The translations under genes were made by a program, and so were the position numbers. The notes beneath the pieces were generated by a model that searched no databases, was not told where the DNA came from, and saw only the letters and a list, made by a program, of their open reading frames with translations. DNA of 64,000 bases from Candidatus Berkiella aquae. GTDB lineage: Bacteria > Pseudomonadota > Gammaproteobacteria > Berkiellales > Berkiellaceae. The DNA lies in contig NZ_LKAJ02000001.1 in the NCBI RefSeq assembly GCF_001431295.2, forward strand, positions 1,426,001-1,490,000, in the 5' to 3' direction. Of this stretch, positions 34,238-43,293 are shown one piece after another. Each line of letters begins with the position of its first letter. Within the stretch, counting starts at the first letter, position 1.

Positions 34238-37096
34238 TTATGCGGTTTCATGTGTCACATGATATTCCGCATGTGATTTATAATATTGTGATAAACGATT
34301 CACTTCTTTATTAAACTCAACCAGTAAGAAATTGACTTTATCATTCTCATTCTTGCTGATAGCGGTTTCTAATTGAGCAACCGCCGTTTTAAGTGGCGAA
34401 ACGCCACAGTAGCAACAAGCACCATGTAGACGATGAACCGCTTCTCTCATCGCTTTGAAATCTTTTTGGGTAAATGTTTGATTAATACTATTTTGTGCGG
34501 GTGCTAAACTTTCAATCAAACCCTTGAGCATATCTTTGGCAAGGTTAGGATTGTTACCGGCTAATTTGATGCTTTGCTCCCATTGAATGGGCTGCACACT
34601 CTCTTCAAAGGAGATCTCGCCTTGCACTTTAGTGGGTAACGCTGTGTTTTTACGTTGTGGTAAAGCTTTGCCGGACCATTGTTGAATAATGCGATAAAGT
34701 TCTTTTTCATCGACGGGTTTGGTTAAATAATCATCCATACCAGCCCGCAACACGGCTTCACGTTCAGTCGTTAATGCATGAGCGGTTAAGGCAATAATGG
34801 GGATATGAAAGCCGGGGGCTTCATTGAGTCGAATGCGGTTGGTGACTTCAATGCCATCCATGCCAGGCATTTGAATATCCATAAAAATCAGATCATAGTC
34901 ATGCTGTTTGAGAAGCTCTAATGCTTCACTGCCGCGATTAGCGCAGTCAACTGCAATGCCTAAATTTTCTAGTAAAGCTGCAACTAACTTTAAATTAGAG
35001 GGATAGTCATCAACCGCCAGTACTTTAATGGCATTCACTTGCGTAATATCGAATGCATCTTCATTGTGATTTTTATCTGAGCGCAGTGCTTTGGTATTTT
35101 CATCTTCAGGAATTAAGATATCGACCAAGGCATCATGTAATTTCTTTCTACGTACGGGTTTAGCAAGACAAACTGCTGCGCCTGAATGATGAATATCGTC
35201 ATAAATACTTTGATCGGTGGTATTTGCCAAAACACCAACGCGACAATTAAATTCAATCGTTGCAAGTTTGATTAAATCTTCAATAAAACCGCTATTGGGA
35301 TCAGGCTGATTCACGCCGATTAAAATCATATTAAAGGGGTTATTTTCAAATTTCGCACTGGCTAAGGCATCTTGAATATAAGCGGGTTCATCGATCTCAA
35401 CAACATCAATACCCCATGAGGTAAGTAAATGGTTTAAGCTTAAACGAGCGGTTGGATGTGCTTCGTAAACCAGTATTCGGCTGCGCGCCAATTCTGGATG
35501 ATGTTTAAATTCAGATGCTTCATTTAATTTCTTAGCAATAAAGGTGAACCAGAAAGTTGAACCTTTGGAATGTTCTGATTCAACACCAATATCACCTCCC
35601 ATTTGTTGCACGAGTCGTTTAGAGATGACCAAACCAAGGCCTGTACCACCAAAGCGACGGGTTGTGGTTGAATCGGCTTGCGTAAAGGGTTGGAAAATAG
35701 TTTTTTGCTCGTCGGTTGACAATCCAATTCCGGAGTCAGTGATGCTCACACACAGCACAATATGATCGGATTCTTCTTTTTCCAACATGATTCGTACCAC
35801 AACGCTGCCATGATCGGTAAACTTTATCGCGTTATTCACCAAGTTAGTAATAATTTGTTTTAATCTGAGCGGATCACCAATAATTTTTTCAGGTACATCA
35901 GAATAGATCATGGGTACTAACTCTAACCCTTTTTCATGAGCATTGGGTGCCATGAGGGTTAAGCCTTCCTCAACACATTCTCTTAAATCCATCGCAAGTT
36001 GATCCAGGGTTAGTTTGCCTGCTTCAATCTTAGAGAAATCGAGAATATCGTTAATAATGGATAACAAACTAACTGCTGATTGATGAATAGTTGATAAATA
36101 ATCCGTTTGACGATGATCAAGCTTGGTGCGCATGAGAAGATTGATAAAACCAATGACACCGTTTAAAGGCGTACGAATTTCATGGCTCATATTGGCCAAA
36201 AATTCCGATTTAACCCGACTAGCCGTTTCCGCTTCTTTCCGTGCCATCTCCAATTCAATATTTTGAATTTCAATGGTTTCTAAGGTTTGTCGCAAGTCGG
36301 CAGTGGCTTGTTCAACGCTTTGTTGCATTTCTTCATGTGCGGCCTTTAGTGAGGCTGCCATGGTATTGATGCCTGCTTCTAAGTGGCGTAATTCGCTGCG
36401 AGCATTGGTGTAAACGCGGGTGTCAAAATTCCCATTTTTAATTTTTTCAACAGCCGCAGCCATCTGCAAAATGGGTCGAGTGACGTCACGCCCCATGCGA
36501 AAAGCGAAAATCCCACTGATCCCAAGACCAATCAAGACGATAATGCTACAGGCAAAGAGTACTTGATATTGGCGGATGGTTGTTGTCATACGCCCAAGCT
36601 CAATACTAATCCAACCCAAAACATTGTCGTGATTTTCAGCTAATTCAAAAGGGGAGTCAGCATAGGCAAAATCTTCGATAATAACGTCACGAATGGTGAC
36701 AGGGACGGTAAAGAGTAAGGAATTACCGGTGTCAGCCATGGTGATGCCATGGGTTTGATCCATTACCGAAAGGATATTGGTAGGCGTTTGGTGCTCATGG
36801 CCTGCATGCGCCAGCAGTCTGCCATCTTTATTGAAAATAGAAACGGAGCGAACCTCAGGCTCGGATAGGGCATCATTAGCAAGGCGTTGCAAGGTATGGG
36901 TATTGCCAGAGAAGACACCATATTCGCTCGCAGGTGCAAGCTGCAAGGCAATTGCGTACCCTCGGTCACGTAAAGCCTTTTCTAAATCTTGAATACGAGT
37001 ACTCGTAAAATAGGCGCTTAGTAACAACGAGATAATAATGGTTGGTACTAAGGTTAGAAATAGAACCCGGCTTTTAATACCCCATTCATTAATCAC
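34238..37096 (-). CDS. barA: Hybrid sensor histidine kinase BarA/GacS (LetS-type)
   Basis: A 952-residue tripartite sensor of the BarA/GacS/LetS type that phosphorylates a UvrY/GacA/LetA regulator. Order: first membrane helix (about 10-28), periplasmic sensor, second helix (~175-200), HAMP, HisKA with [15 protein letters not shown] (~305), ATPase with [13 protein letters not shown], a degenerate receiver lacking the acceptor aspartate (as in E. coli BarA), a true receiver ([12 protein letters not shown], ~745) and an Hpt domain with histidine in [10 protein letters not shown] (~895). Starts at GTG 37096; the purine-rich end of the adjacent repeat element serves as the ribosome-binding region. 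Proximity to rlmD-relA-mazG matches E. coli barA. Confidence 0.92.
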   Translation of the reverse strand: MINEWGIKSRVLFLTLVPTIIISLLLSAYFTSTRIQDLEKALRDRGYAIALQLAPASEYGVFSGNTHTLQRLANDALSEPEVRSVSIFNKDGRLLAHAGHEHQTPTNILSVMDQTHGITMADTGNSLLFTVPVTIRDVIIEDFAYADSPFELAENHDNVLGWISIELGRMTTTIRQYQVLFACSIIVLIGLGISGIFAFRMGRDVTRPILQMAAAVEKIKNGNFDTRVYTNARSELRHLEAGINTMAASLKAAHEEMQQSVEQATADLRQTLETIEIQNIELEMARKEAETASRVKSEFLANMSHEIRTPLNGVIGFINLLMRTKLDHRQTDYLSTIHQSAVSLLSIINDILDFSKIEAGKLTLDQLAMDLRECVEEGLTLMAPNAHEKGLELVPMIYSDVPEKIIGDPLRLKQIITNLVNNAIKFTDHGSVVVRIMLEKEESDHIVLCVSITDSGIGLSTDEQKTIFQPFTQADSTTTRRFGGTGLGLVISKRLVQQMGGDIGVESEHSKGSTFWFTFIAKKLNEASEFKHHPELARSRILVYEAHPTARLSLNHLLTSWGIDVVEIDEPAYIQDALASAKFENNPFNMILIGVNQPDPNSGFIEDLIKLATIEFNCRVGVLANTTDQSIYDDIHHSGAAVCLAKPVRRKKLHDALVDILIPEDENTKALRSDKNHNEDAFDITQVNAIKVLAVDDYPSNLKLVAALLENLGIAVDCANRGSEALELLKQHDYDLIFMDIQMPGMDGIEVTNRIRLNEAPGFHIPIIALTAHALTTEREAVLRAGMDDYLTKPVDEKELYRIIQQWSGKALPQRKNTALPTKVQGEISFEESVQPIQWEQSIKLAGNNPNLAKDMLKGLIESLAPAQNSINQTFTQKDFKAMREAVHRLHGACCYCGVSPLKTAVAQLETAISKNENDKVNFLLVEFNKEVNRLSQYYKSHAEYHVTHETA

Positions 37097-37099
37097 AAA

Positions 37100-37520
37100 A
37101 TACTCTTCCCATTTTGAATTTATACATTGTTGCCTGCACTCACTTACCCCAGTTACGTACCAAAGCGTACGCGCCTGGGGATGCGTTCGCTTGGCGCCTC
37201 GTCTAAATTCAAACTGGTTCGAGTATTGACGTTTTCCATTTTGAATTTATACATTGTTGCCTGCACTCACTTACCCCAGTTACGTACCAAAGCGTACGCG
37301 CCTGGGGATGCGTTCGCTTGGCGCCTCGTCTAAATTCAAACTGGTTCGAGTATTGACGTTTTCCATTTTGAATTTATACATTGTTGCCTGCACTCACTTA
37401 CCCCAGTTACGTACCAAAGCGTACGCGCCTGGGGATGCGTTCGCTTGGCGCCTCGTCTAAATTCAAACTGGTTCGAGTATTGACGTTTTCCATTTTGAAT
37501 TTATACATTGTTGCCTGCAC
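37100..37520 (+). repeat. 127-bp tandem repeat, three full units plus a partial
   Basis: Starts of the attttgaatttatac segment fall at 37111, 37238, 37365 and 37492, exactly 127 bases apart. Units are identical as far as I can read, and the fourth breaks off at about 37520. Each unit has inverted-repeat-like ends (atactc... and ...gagtat) and a central hairpin: CCCCAG (37147-37152) with CTGGGG (37175-37180) outside and CGTAC with GTACG inside. It is a tandem expansion of the dispersed hairpin element. It fills the gap between the ABC-binding-protein gene and barA. Open frames within it are repeat artefacts. Confidence 0.9.
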
Positions 37521-37564
37521 TTACTTCCCAGCTAAATTTTTTGAGATTGTACCCAGGTATACTT

Positions 37565-38500
37565 TCATGTTGATTCCATTTGTTTCATTGCTTGCTTAAT
37601 CACCACTTCATTATCAACCGGGATCCCAAGCGAGCGGGCGACCTGGTGATTAACTGAAATCGTAAATTCATCTGGATATCGAGGGAGACTAAGCTTTTTG
37701 TCTTTACTGTTCACGATCTTAATAATTTCATCCGCCGTTTGATCGGCCAATTGTTTGGTATTGGAATAGACTGCAGCAATAGCGCCATTGTTAACAAAGG
37801 TTTTAGAATAGCCAACTAAAGGGACTCGTTTATGAAAAGCAGTCAGTAGCATTCCTCTTGCTGTTTTGGGGTTGTAAATACGGCTATCGGGTATAGCGAG
37901 GATCACTTTGGCATCGTTTAATAAAATATCTAGAACGGTTGCCGGGTTTTCAAACTTATCAACGACCACCGTATTTAAGTGAAAAGGGAACTTGGGAGCA
38001 GATTTTTGTAATGATTCTTGATGATAAAGTGATTCTGTACCCAAAATAACGCCCACTTGTTTAGGAGGACGATGCTTGAATAGACAGGTAATTAAATTTA
38101 ATTGTCTTTCAAGCGGTTGATCCAGATAGATAGCGCTAATAGGGTGCAAAGGATCATTCAAAGTGCGTTGATGTGTCTGCAACAAATGATGAAAAATAGC
38201 CCGTCGCGATAATACGCTGAGAATCGGGGTTTGTGTTTTGGTGTTTAACAGTTGGCGCAAACTTTCTGAGCCAATGGTCACAACCAGGCAAGCCTGTGAT
38301 AATTGCTGCATTGCAGCTTTTTCATGTAAATTTTCAGATAATAAATGAATCAATTTGGGTTTTGTCGTTAATTTCCCAAATAAAGAAGCTTCAATGCGGT
38401 GCACAATGGCGAAATGACTGTTATTTGAGACGAGTATGACCGAGCCGCAGGCCTGTACAGAGACAACCCAAAACAAAGATGAAAGCAATTTTGCTAACAA
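37565..38500 (-). CDS. ABC transporter substrate-binding-like lipoprotein
   Basis: A ~311-residue protein resembling the ABC_sub_bind family (PF04392; TrpX-like): two periplasmic-binding-protein lobes with VVTIGSESLRQLL, PISAIYLDQPLERQLNLI, VGVILGTESL, and VPLVGYSKTFVNNGAIAAVYS. A hydrophobic N-terminus ends in SVQAC, a possible lipobox with glutamine at an unusual position. The start is uncertain: the frame opens with TTG 38500, but a longer hydrophobic leader (KKLYFLLAKLL) would need an unclear upstream codon. No permease or ATPase gene is adjacent. It lies upstream of barA on the same strand, separated by the 127-bp repeats. Confidence 0.75.
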   Translation of the reverse strand: MLAKLLSSLFWVVSVQACGSVILVSNNSHFAIVHRIEASLFGKLTTKPKLIHLLSENLHEKAAMQQLSQACLVVTIGSESLRQLLNTKTQTPILSVLSRRAIFHHLLQTHQRTLNDPLHPISAIYLDQPLERQLNLITCLFKHRPPKQVGVILGTESLYHQESLQKSAPKFPFHLNTVVVDKFENPATVLDILLNDAKVILAIPDSRIYNPKTARGMLLTAFHKRVPLVGYSKTFVNNGAIAAVYSNTKQLADQTADEIIKIVNSKDKKLSLPRYPDEFTISVNHQVARSLGIPVDNEVVIKQAMKQMEST

Positions 38501-38528
38501 AAAATATAATTTCTTGGCGCTGCCAAGA
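38500..38528 (-). terminator. Hairpin with T tract ahead of the substrate-binding gene
   Basis: On the minus strand TCTTGGC (38528-38522) pairs with GCCAAGA (38518-38512), a three-base loop between them, followed by aattatattttttg. Its position at the start of the gene suggests an attenuator or a leader structure, but an ordinary terminator for an unseen transcript is possible. Confidence 0.4.
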
Positions 38529-38676
38529 GATATTTTACGAGACTGAATACACTTTTCCTCGATAAATAAAACACTTATCGCTTATGCTATATACCTCCCC
38601 CTTTGATGCTTGGCAATACCCAAGCAAAATAAATTGTTGGGTGCTAAACTAAAGGCAATTCCACGGAGGATTGATC

Positions 38677-38937
38677 GTGCATAAATCAAAAATAATTTTG
38701 TCATCTATCTTATTTTTTGCTGTCATTGCAGGTTGCAAATGGCAAGATGACTTTCGTACAAGACGACAACCAGAGCTTCTTGAGCAACCAAGACGTCCAA
38801 CCTTGAACATTGACTCAGTGGATTACGAAGGTAATCCTTTAGAAGAAGAGGCGATAGAAGAGAGCGAGACGTGCTTGCCAGCCATAGATGGACGATCTGA
38901 GATTCCAGAAGTACCTGAATACCCAGCAGGGGTTTAG
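38677..38937 (+). CDS. Small acidic lipoprotein
   Basis: An 86-residue protein with a lipoprotein signal: a basic start (VHKSK), hydrophobic core and lipobox VIAGC at ~18-22. The mature part is short, rich in glutamate and proline, with no recognised domain. The GTG at 38677 is chosen because GGAGG lies seven bases upstream; the TTG at 38671 would be too close. Function unknown; presumably membrane-anchored on the periplasmic side. It is convergent with the gene at 38992. Confidence 0.7.
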   Translation: MHKSKIILSSILFFAVIAGCKWQDDFRTRRQPELLEQPRRPTLNIDSVDYEGNPLEEEAIEESETCLPAIDGRSEIPEVPEYPAGV

Positions 38938-38960
38938 AGGAAGTCATCTTCTTCCTGTAC

Positions 38961-38981
38961 ACCTCTCCCAGAGGGAGAGGT
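38961..38981. terminator. Convergent hairpin
   Basis: ACCTCTCCC (38961-38969) pairs with GGGAGAGGT (38973-38981), a three-base loop between them. No T tract follows on either strand. It sits between two convergent genes. Confidence 0.4.
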
Positions 38982-38991
38982 GAAAAAACAG

Positions 38992-39606
38992 CTACTGCCT
39001 CTTCTCTTCCGGCTTTGCAGCAACCTTCTCAATCGTTCCACCTTTCACTTTACCTTTGATGCTGGAAGCAGGGTCCACTTTGACAATGCCTTTACCCGAG
39101 GTAAAAGTGATGTCTCCATTGACCGTGCTACGCGTCAGATTCAAGGTTTGTTTTAAGTCTTTAACAGGCTCTATGGTGATGTTTTGCGCATTAGAGTCGA
39201 TTAAATCAAGATTGGCGCTGGTAATGGTGATGGGTTTGGCAAATTGGGTGTTCCTTGCCCCTAAAAAGCCATAGACCGTAATCGGTCCTTCTGCATTCAC
39301 ATTTTTTAATTGTAATTGCCCATTGATACTGAGAGGGCCTAACAGTTCTGTATTTTCGAGTTGACACTGTCCATTCACGGTCAAGTCATGAAATGATGAA
39401 TTTTTTGCTAACAAATAACCATTGATGAGGGTATCGCCTTCTACTTTAACGTTATCCAATTGCAAAACACCGGAGTGATGTAATTTCTTTTGGGAAGATT
39501 GACTTATTTGGATAGCGCCAAATTGCATATCCGTGGTGTTGGGCTCTGCCAATGCGGTAAGGCTTATGGCTAATAATGCGAGTGTATAAGTTGTCCTTAA
39601 TAACAT
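38992..39606 (-). CDS. Exported beta-helix-like protein
   Basis: A 204-residue protein with a cleavable signal peptide (LLRTTYTLALLAISLTALA). The mature part is a series of short strands such as GDTLINGYLLAKNSSF, LTVNGQCQLENTEL, LSINGQLQLKNVNA and ITVYGFLGARNTQF, each 20-22 residues, suggesting a right-handed beta-helix like polymer-forming cytoskeletal/bactofilin-like or autotransporter-type folds. The C-terminus is lysine-rich. The start has AAAGGAAAAGG upstream. It follows the sodium symporter gene by 25 bases and is probably cotranscribed. Location periplasm; role unknown. Confidence 0.7.
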   Translation of the reverse strand: MLLRTTYTLALLAISLTALAEPNTTDMQFGAIQISQSSQKKLHHSGVLQLDNVKVEGDTLINGYLLAKNSSFHDLTVNGQCQLENTELLGPLSINGQLQLKNVNAEGPITVYGFLGARNTQFAKPITITSANLDLIDSNAQNITIEPVKDLKQTLNLTRSTVNGDITFTSGKGIVKVDPASSIKGKVKGGTIEKVAAKPEEKRQ

Positions 39607-39631
39607 ACCTTTTCCTTTATGATGAATAACG

Positions 39632-40972
39632 CTAAAAGAAATTTGCCACAAATACCGTCAAAATACCAAGTGGCGCAAGATAACGAATGGCGAAGCGCCA
39701 AGCAATATAGGTTTTGGGCATTTCACCAAATTCTGCTCGAACGACTTTTTCATCCATTATCCACCCAGCGAAAACACAATATAAAAAAGCGCCGATAGGC
39801 AGGAGCAGATTAATAGGAATGTCGGTTAAACATTGGAAGATCCCCCAGCGAGAAAAGAGCTTAACCTCTTGCCAGAGGTTGAAAGAAAAGACGCTTAAGA
39901 GTCCAACAATCCAGGCCAGCAAGCCGACATAGAACGAACCGCGTTTTCTAGAGATGTGCCAACGTTCGTTAAGAAGCGCTACTAAAGGTTCGCCCATCGA
40001 AATGGATGAAGTCCAAGCCGCAAAGAGTAATAAGGTGAAAAATGAAATCGCAATGAAATAAGAACCGGGGATCTGGCTAAAAGCAATCGGCAACACTTGG
40101 AACATGAGTCCTGGGCCACTGGCAGCTTCTAGTCCATGTGAGAAAACAATAGGAAAAATCGCAAGGCCCGCTAAAATAGCGACGGCAACATTGATGACGG
40201 AAATAATCAAAACGGTTTCAACCATATTGGTTTTTTTGGAAAGATAAGAACCATAAATTAAAATCGCCCCGGCACCGGTTGCCAGTGAAAAGAAGGCTTG
40301 CCCCATGGCATCAATGATAGCTTGTGAGGTCAGGGCTTTTAATTTAAAAGAAAATAAAAACTGTAAGGCTTTTTGAAAGTCACCCACAATTCCCGCATAA
40401 ATAACTAATAACAGTAAGATCACCAGCAACGCAGGCATCATCCATTTTGAAGCCTTTTCAATGCCGGCATTAACCCCTAGCGCGACAACGAGCATCGTTA
40501 AAAACATAAAAGCGGTATGCCAGGCAATCAAGATCATCGGGGAGCCTAAAAGGTGATCCCAGATGCTAACGACTTCCGCTGAGCTAATGTTGACAAAAAT
40601 GCCTTTGATGGCAAAAAACAAATAAGCGATTGACCAACCTGAAACAACACTATAAAAGCTAAGTACCATGAGAAGTGTCACACAGCCTAACCATCCAAGG
40701 CCTGCCCAACGTGGAGAGTGGTGCGCTTCTTTTGCTACCGCAGCGAGTGTATTGACCGCGTTTTGTCGGCCATGGCGACCAATCAAGAGCTCGGCAATCA
40801 TCGCCGGGATCCCAACCAATAAGGTGCACATCAGATACATGAGGACGAATGCGCCACCACCGTTATTGCCTGCAACATAAGGAAATTTCCAAATATTGCC
40901 AAGGCCTACGGCAGCGCCAGCGGTAACCATGATAAAGGCAAAGCGTGAACTCCAAAGACTTCTTTCAGACAT
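39632..40972 (-). CDS. Sodium-dependent transporter, neurotransmitter:sodium symporter family
   Basis: A 446-residue inner-membrane protein of the NSS/SNF family, which imports amino acids or related solutes with sodium. The family signature is at the N-terminus: SRFAFIMVTAGAAVGLGNIW and KFPYVAGNNGGGAF. About 11-12 hydrophobic segments follow, as in bacterial members with 11 helices. The start at ATG 40972 gives MSERSLWSS. The ATG and its upstream GGGAAGAG are formed by the end of the adjacent repeat element. The substrate cannot be told. The beta-helix-like gene follows downstream. Confidence 0.9.
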   Translation of the reverse strand: MSERSLWSSRFAFIMVTAGAAVGLGNIWKFPYVAGNNGGGAFVLMYLMCTLLVGIPAMIAELLIGRHGRQNAVNTLAAVAKEAHHSPRWAGLGWLGCVTLLMVLSFYSVVSGWSIAYLFFAIKGIFVNISSAEVVSIWDHLLGSPMILIAWHTAFMFLTMLVVALGVNAGIEKASKWMMPALLVILLLLVIYAGIVGDFQKALQFLFSFKLKALTSQAIIDAMGQAFFSLATGAGAILIYGSYLSKKTNMVETVLIISVINVAVAILAGLAIFPIVFSHGLEAASGPGLMFQVLPIAFSQIPGSYFIAISFFTLLLFAAWTSSISMGEPLVALLNERWHISRKRGSFYVGLLAWIVGLLSVFSFNLWQEVKLFSRWGIFQCLTDIPINLLLPIGAFLYCVFAGWIMDEKVVRAEFGEMPKTYIAWRFAIRYLAPLGILTVFVANFF

Positions 40973-41047
40973 ACTCTTCCCATTTTGTTTTGATGCGTTT
41001 TTGTTTTGAACGCAAGAAGTCATGTATTTTACATACACATCTCTTTG
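40971..41047 (+). repeat. Hairpin repeat element, diverged copy
   Basis: It begins with atactcttcccattttg, the same end as the 127-bp repeats. The hairpin core has outer arms CAAGAAG (41013-41019) and CTCTTTG (41041-41047, one mismatch and one G-T pair), internal loops tca/cat and inner arms TGTAT (41023-41027) and ATACA (41033-41037). The right end is not recognisable, so the boundary is approximate. The left end overlaps the start codon of the symporter gene. The rest of 41048-41163 shows nothing further. Confidence 0.6.
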
Positions 41048-41163
41048 ACAAGCACCTTAACACCAATCATAGTGCCCTGCAAAGCATCGTCTTCGCAGCG
41101 GAATCTTTGGTGTTGTTGGCCAAATAATCATCTGCTATGACTAAAATTTAGTAAGGAAAATTA

Positions 41164-41940
41164 ATGAATGTATTTGTCTTTGATATAGAAACGGTGCCCG
41201 ATGTGCAGACGGGGCGGCGCTTATTAGGGTTAATGCATGAGTCAGATGAAGCGGTTTTGTCAGCCATGCAGAGCTTAGCCAAAGAATCGACAGGGCAAGC
41301 CTTTGTCAAATTGCATTTACAAAAGATTGTGGCTATTTCCGCCGTCTTTCGCCAGGGGGAGCAGCTGAAGGTATGGTCGTTAGGAAATGAAGATTCCAGT
41401 GAAGCTGACTTAATTCAACGCTTTTTTAAAGGCATCGAGAAATATAAACCCACGTTGGTTTCGTGGAATGGCACGGGTTTTGATTTACCCGTGCTCCATT
41501 ATCGAGCGCTCTATCACGGGGTGAGCGCGAGCGGTTATTGGGATATGGGTGAACAAGACAGTAATTTTAAGTATAATAACTATCTTAATAGGTATCATTT
41601 GCGTCACTTAGATCTCATGGATGTCCTTGCCGCTTATCAGGCCAAGGCTTATGCGCGTTTAGATGATATTTCAAAAATGTTAGGCTTCCCGGGTAAAATG
41701 GGCATTGATGGCTCAGAGGTGTTGGCCTACTTTAGCCGGGGCGAATTGAAAACGATCCGGGATTACTGTGAAACCGATGTATTAAATACCTATTTGGTTT
41801 ATTTACGGTTTCAGCTGATGCGTGGGCACCTATCTGAGTCACAATATGAAAATGAAATTTTACTAACTAAAACTATGCTGCATGATTCAGAAGAATCCCA
41901 TTTACAAGCTTTTCTCGAAGCTTGGTTAGAACAGGAGTAG
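41164..41940 (+). CDS. Predicted 3'-5' exonuclease (PolB-like DEDD family)
   Basis: A 258-residue member of the DNA_pol_B_exo2 family (PF10108), predicted 3'-5' exonucleases related to the proofreading domain of family B polymerases. Motif I is FDIETVPD (residues ~5-12), motif II SWNGTGFDLPVLHYRAL (~100), and motif III YCETDVLNTYLVY (~200). The four acidic residues are preserved. AGGA lies before the start. rlmD begins 9 bases after its stop, so they are likely in one operon. The physiological substrate is not established. Confidence 0.88.
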   Translation: MNVFVFDIETVPDVQTGRRLLGLMHESDEAVLSAMQSLAKESTGQAFVKLHLQKIVAISAVFRQGEQLKVWSLGNEDSSEADLIQRFFKGIEKYKPTLVSWNGTGFDLPVLHYRALYHGVSASGYWDMGEQDSNFKYNNYLNRYHLRHLDLMDVLAAYQAKAYARLDDISKMLGFPGKMGIDGSEVLAYFSRGELKTIRDYCETDVLNTYLVYLRFQLMRGHLSESQYENEILLTKTMLHDSEESHLQAFLEAWLEQE

Positions 41941-41949
41941 TCGCTATCT

Positions 41950-43284
41950 ATGTCACGTCGCCGAAAAATTTTTCCCGCTCCGTTTGAAGTGGAAGTTACT
42001 GGGTTGTCTCACGATGGTCGTGGCATTGCGCGCGTCAATGACAAAATTCTCTTTGTATTTGGTGCATTACCGCAGGAAACCGTGCGGGTGCAAATCACCA
42101 AAATACATAGCCGTTTTCAAGAAGGGACTACCTTAGAAGTCTTAAAGCCTTCGCTGATGCGGGTAAAACCAGCATGCACCCATTTTGGGACTTGCGGTGG
42201 ATGCAGTCTGCAGCACATTGCACCTTTGCAACAAGTCGAATTAAAACAAGCTTGGTTACAAGATCAATTAACCCATCAAGGCAAAGTAACGCCTGTTGAA
42301 TGGCTACCGCCTTTATTAAGTGAATCACAAGGGTATAGACAAAAAGCGCGTTTAGCAGTGCGCTATGTACCACAAAAACAAAGTCTGCTGGTGGGTTTTC
42401 GTGAACAGGGCAATAATAAAATTGCCATTATTGAATCCTGTGAAACCCTCGATCCGCGTGTTGGTAAAAAAATAAAAGCATTACGCGAATTGATTGATGC
42501 ACTAGCAGCGAAAGAATCCATTGCGCAAATTGAGGTCGCAGCCAGTGAAGAGGAAGTTGCTTTGATTTTTCGTCATTTGCAACCCTTATCGGATAGCGAT
42601 CAAAAAGCACTCATTACCTTTTGCCAACAGAATCAGTTTTCGCTTTTTTTACAGCCTTCCAATAATGAGTCAGTACATAAAGTATGGCCAGAAGATGGTA
42701 ACCCTTATTTAAGTTATCAACTACCGACACAAAATTTATCGTTTGCTTTTCATCCGATGGATTTCACGCAAGTGAATGCACAAATGAATCAACAAATGAT
42801 TAATCAAGCTTTAGCATTGCTGGATCCAAAATCAGACGATATTATCCTAGATCTCTTTTGCGGATTGGGCAATTTTAGCCTACCCTTTGCCAAGTATGCG
42901 AATAGGGTGGTTGGTGTGGAAGGGAGTGTACAATCAGTCAGTCGGGCAAAGGAAAATGCTATTCGCAATCAATTGACCAATACTGAATTTTACGCATGTA
43001 ATTTAGAAGATGATTTTAAACACATGCCTTTTGCTAAAGGGAATTACAATAAAATTATTCTCGATCCGCCACGAAGCGGTGCGCAAAAAATAGTTGAGGA
43101 AATGGCATACTTTGCACCCAAGGAAATACTCTACGTTTCTTGTAATAGTGCAACCTTTGTAAGAGACGCAGCTATACTGGTGCATCAGCATGGGTACCGG
43201 TTGGTAAAATGTGGGGTAATGGATATGTTCCCCCAAACAGCACACATCGAAACTATGGGGCTGTTTGTTGCGACGAAAAAATAG
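41950..43284 (+). CDS. rlmD: 23S rRNA (uracil(1939)-C5)-methyltransferase RlmD
   Basis: Methylates U1939 in 23S rRNA. At 444 residues: N-terminal TRAM domain (about 8-66), four-cysteine iron-sulfur cluster region (CTHFGTCGGCS, with a further C near 160), SAM-binding LDLFCGLGNFSL, and the catalytic YVSCNSATF with LDPPRSGA. Neighbouring relA and mazG are the same as in E. coli, where barA is also nearby. Confidence 0.94.
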   Translation: MSRRRKIFPAPFEVEVTGLSHDGRGIARVNDKILFVFGALPQETVRVQITKIHSRFQEGTTLEVLKPSLMRVKPACTHFGTCGGCSLQHIAPLQQVELKQAWLQDQLTHQGKVTPVEWLPPLLSESQGYRQKARLAVRYVPQKQSLLVGFREQGNNKIAIIESCETLDPRVGKKIKALRELIDALAAKESIAQIEVAASEEEVALIFRHLQPLSDSDQKALITFCQQNQFSLFLQPSNNESVHKVWPEDGNPYLSYQLPTQNLSFAFHPMDFTQVNAQMNQQMINQALALLDPKSDDIILDLFCGLGNFSLPFAKYANRVVGVEGSVQSVSRAKENAIRNQLTNTEFYACNLEDDFKHMPFAKGNYNKIILDPPRSGAQKIVEEMAYFAPKEILYVSCNSATFVRDAAILVHQHGYRLVKCGVMDMFPQTAHIETMGLFVATKK

Positions 43285-43293
43285 GAATGGACG

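Noticed and set aside
35100-35600. Degenerate first receiver of the histidine kinase as a sign of decay
   Set aside because: E. coli BarA also has a degenerate receiver at this place; it is normal for the family.
37100-37520. Possible CRISPR array
   Set aside because: Units are contiguous 127-bp tandem copies with no unique spacers, and no cas genes are nearby.
37127-37599. Open frames of 68-72 codons with identical translations in tandem
   Set aside because: They are the same frame read through the 127-bp repeat units and have no ribosome-binding site; not genes.
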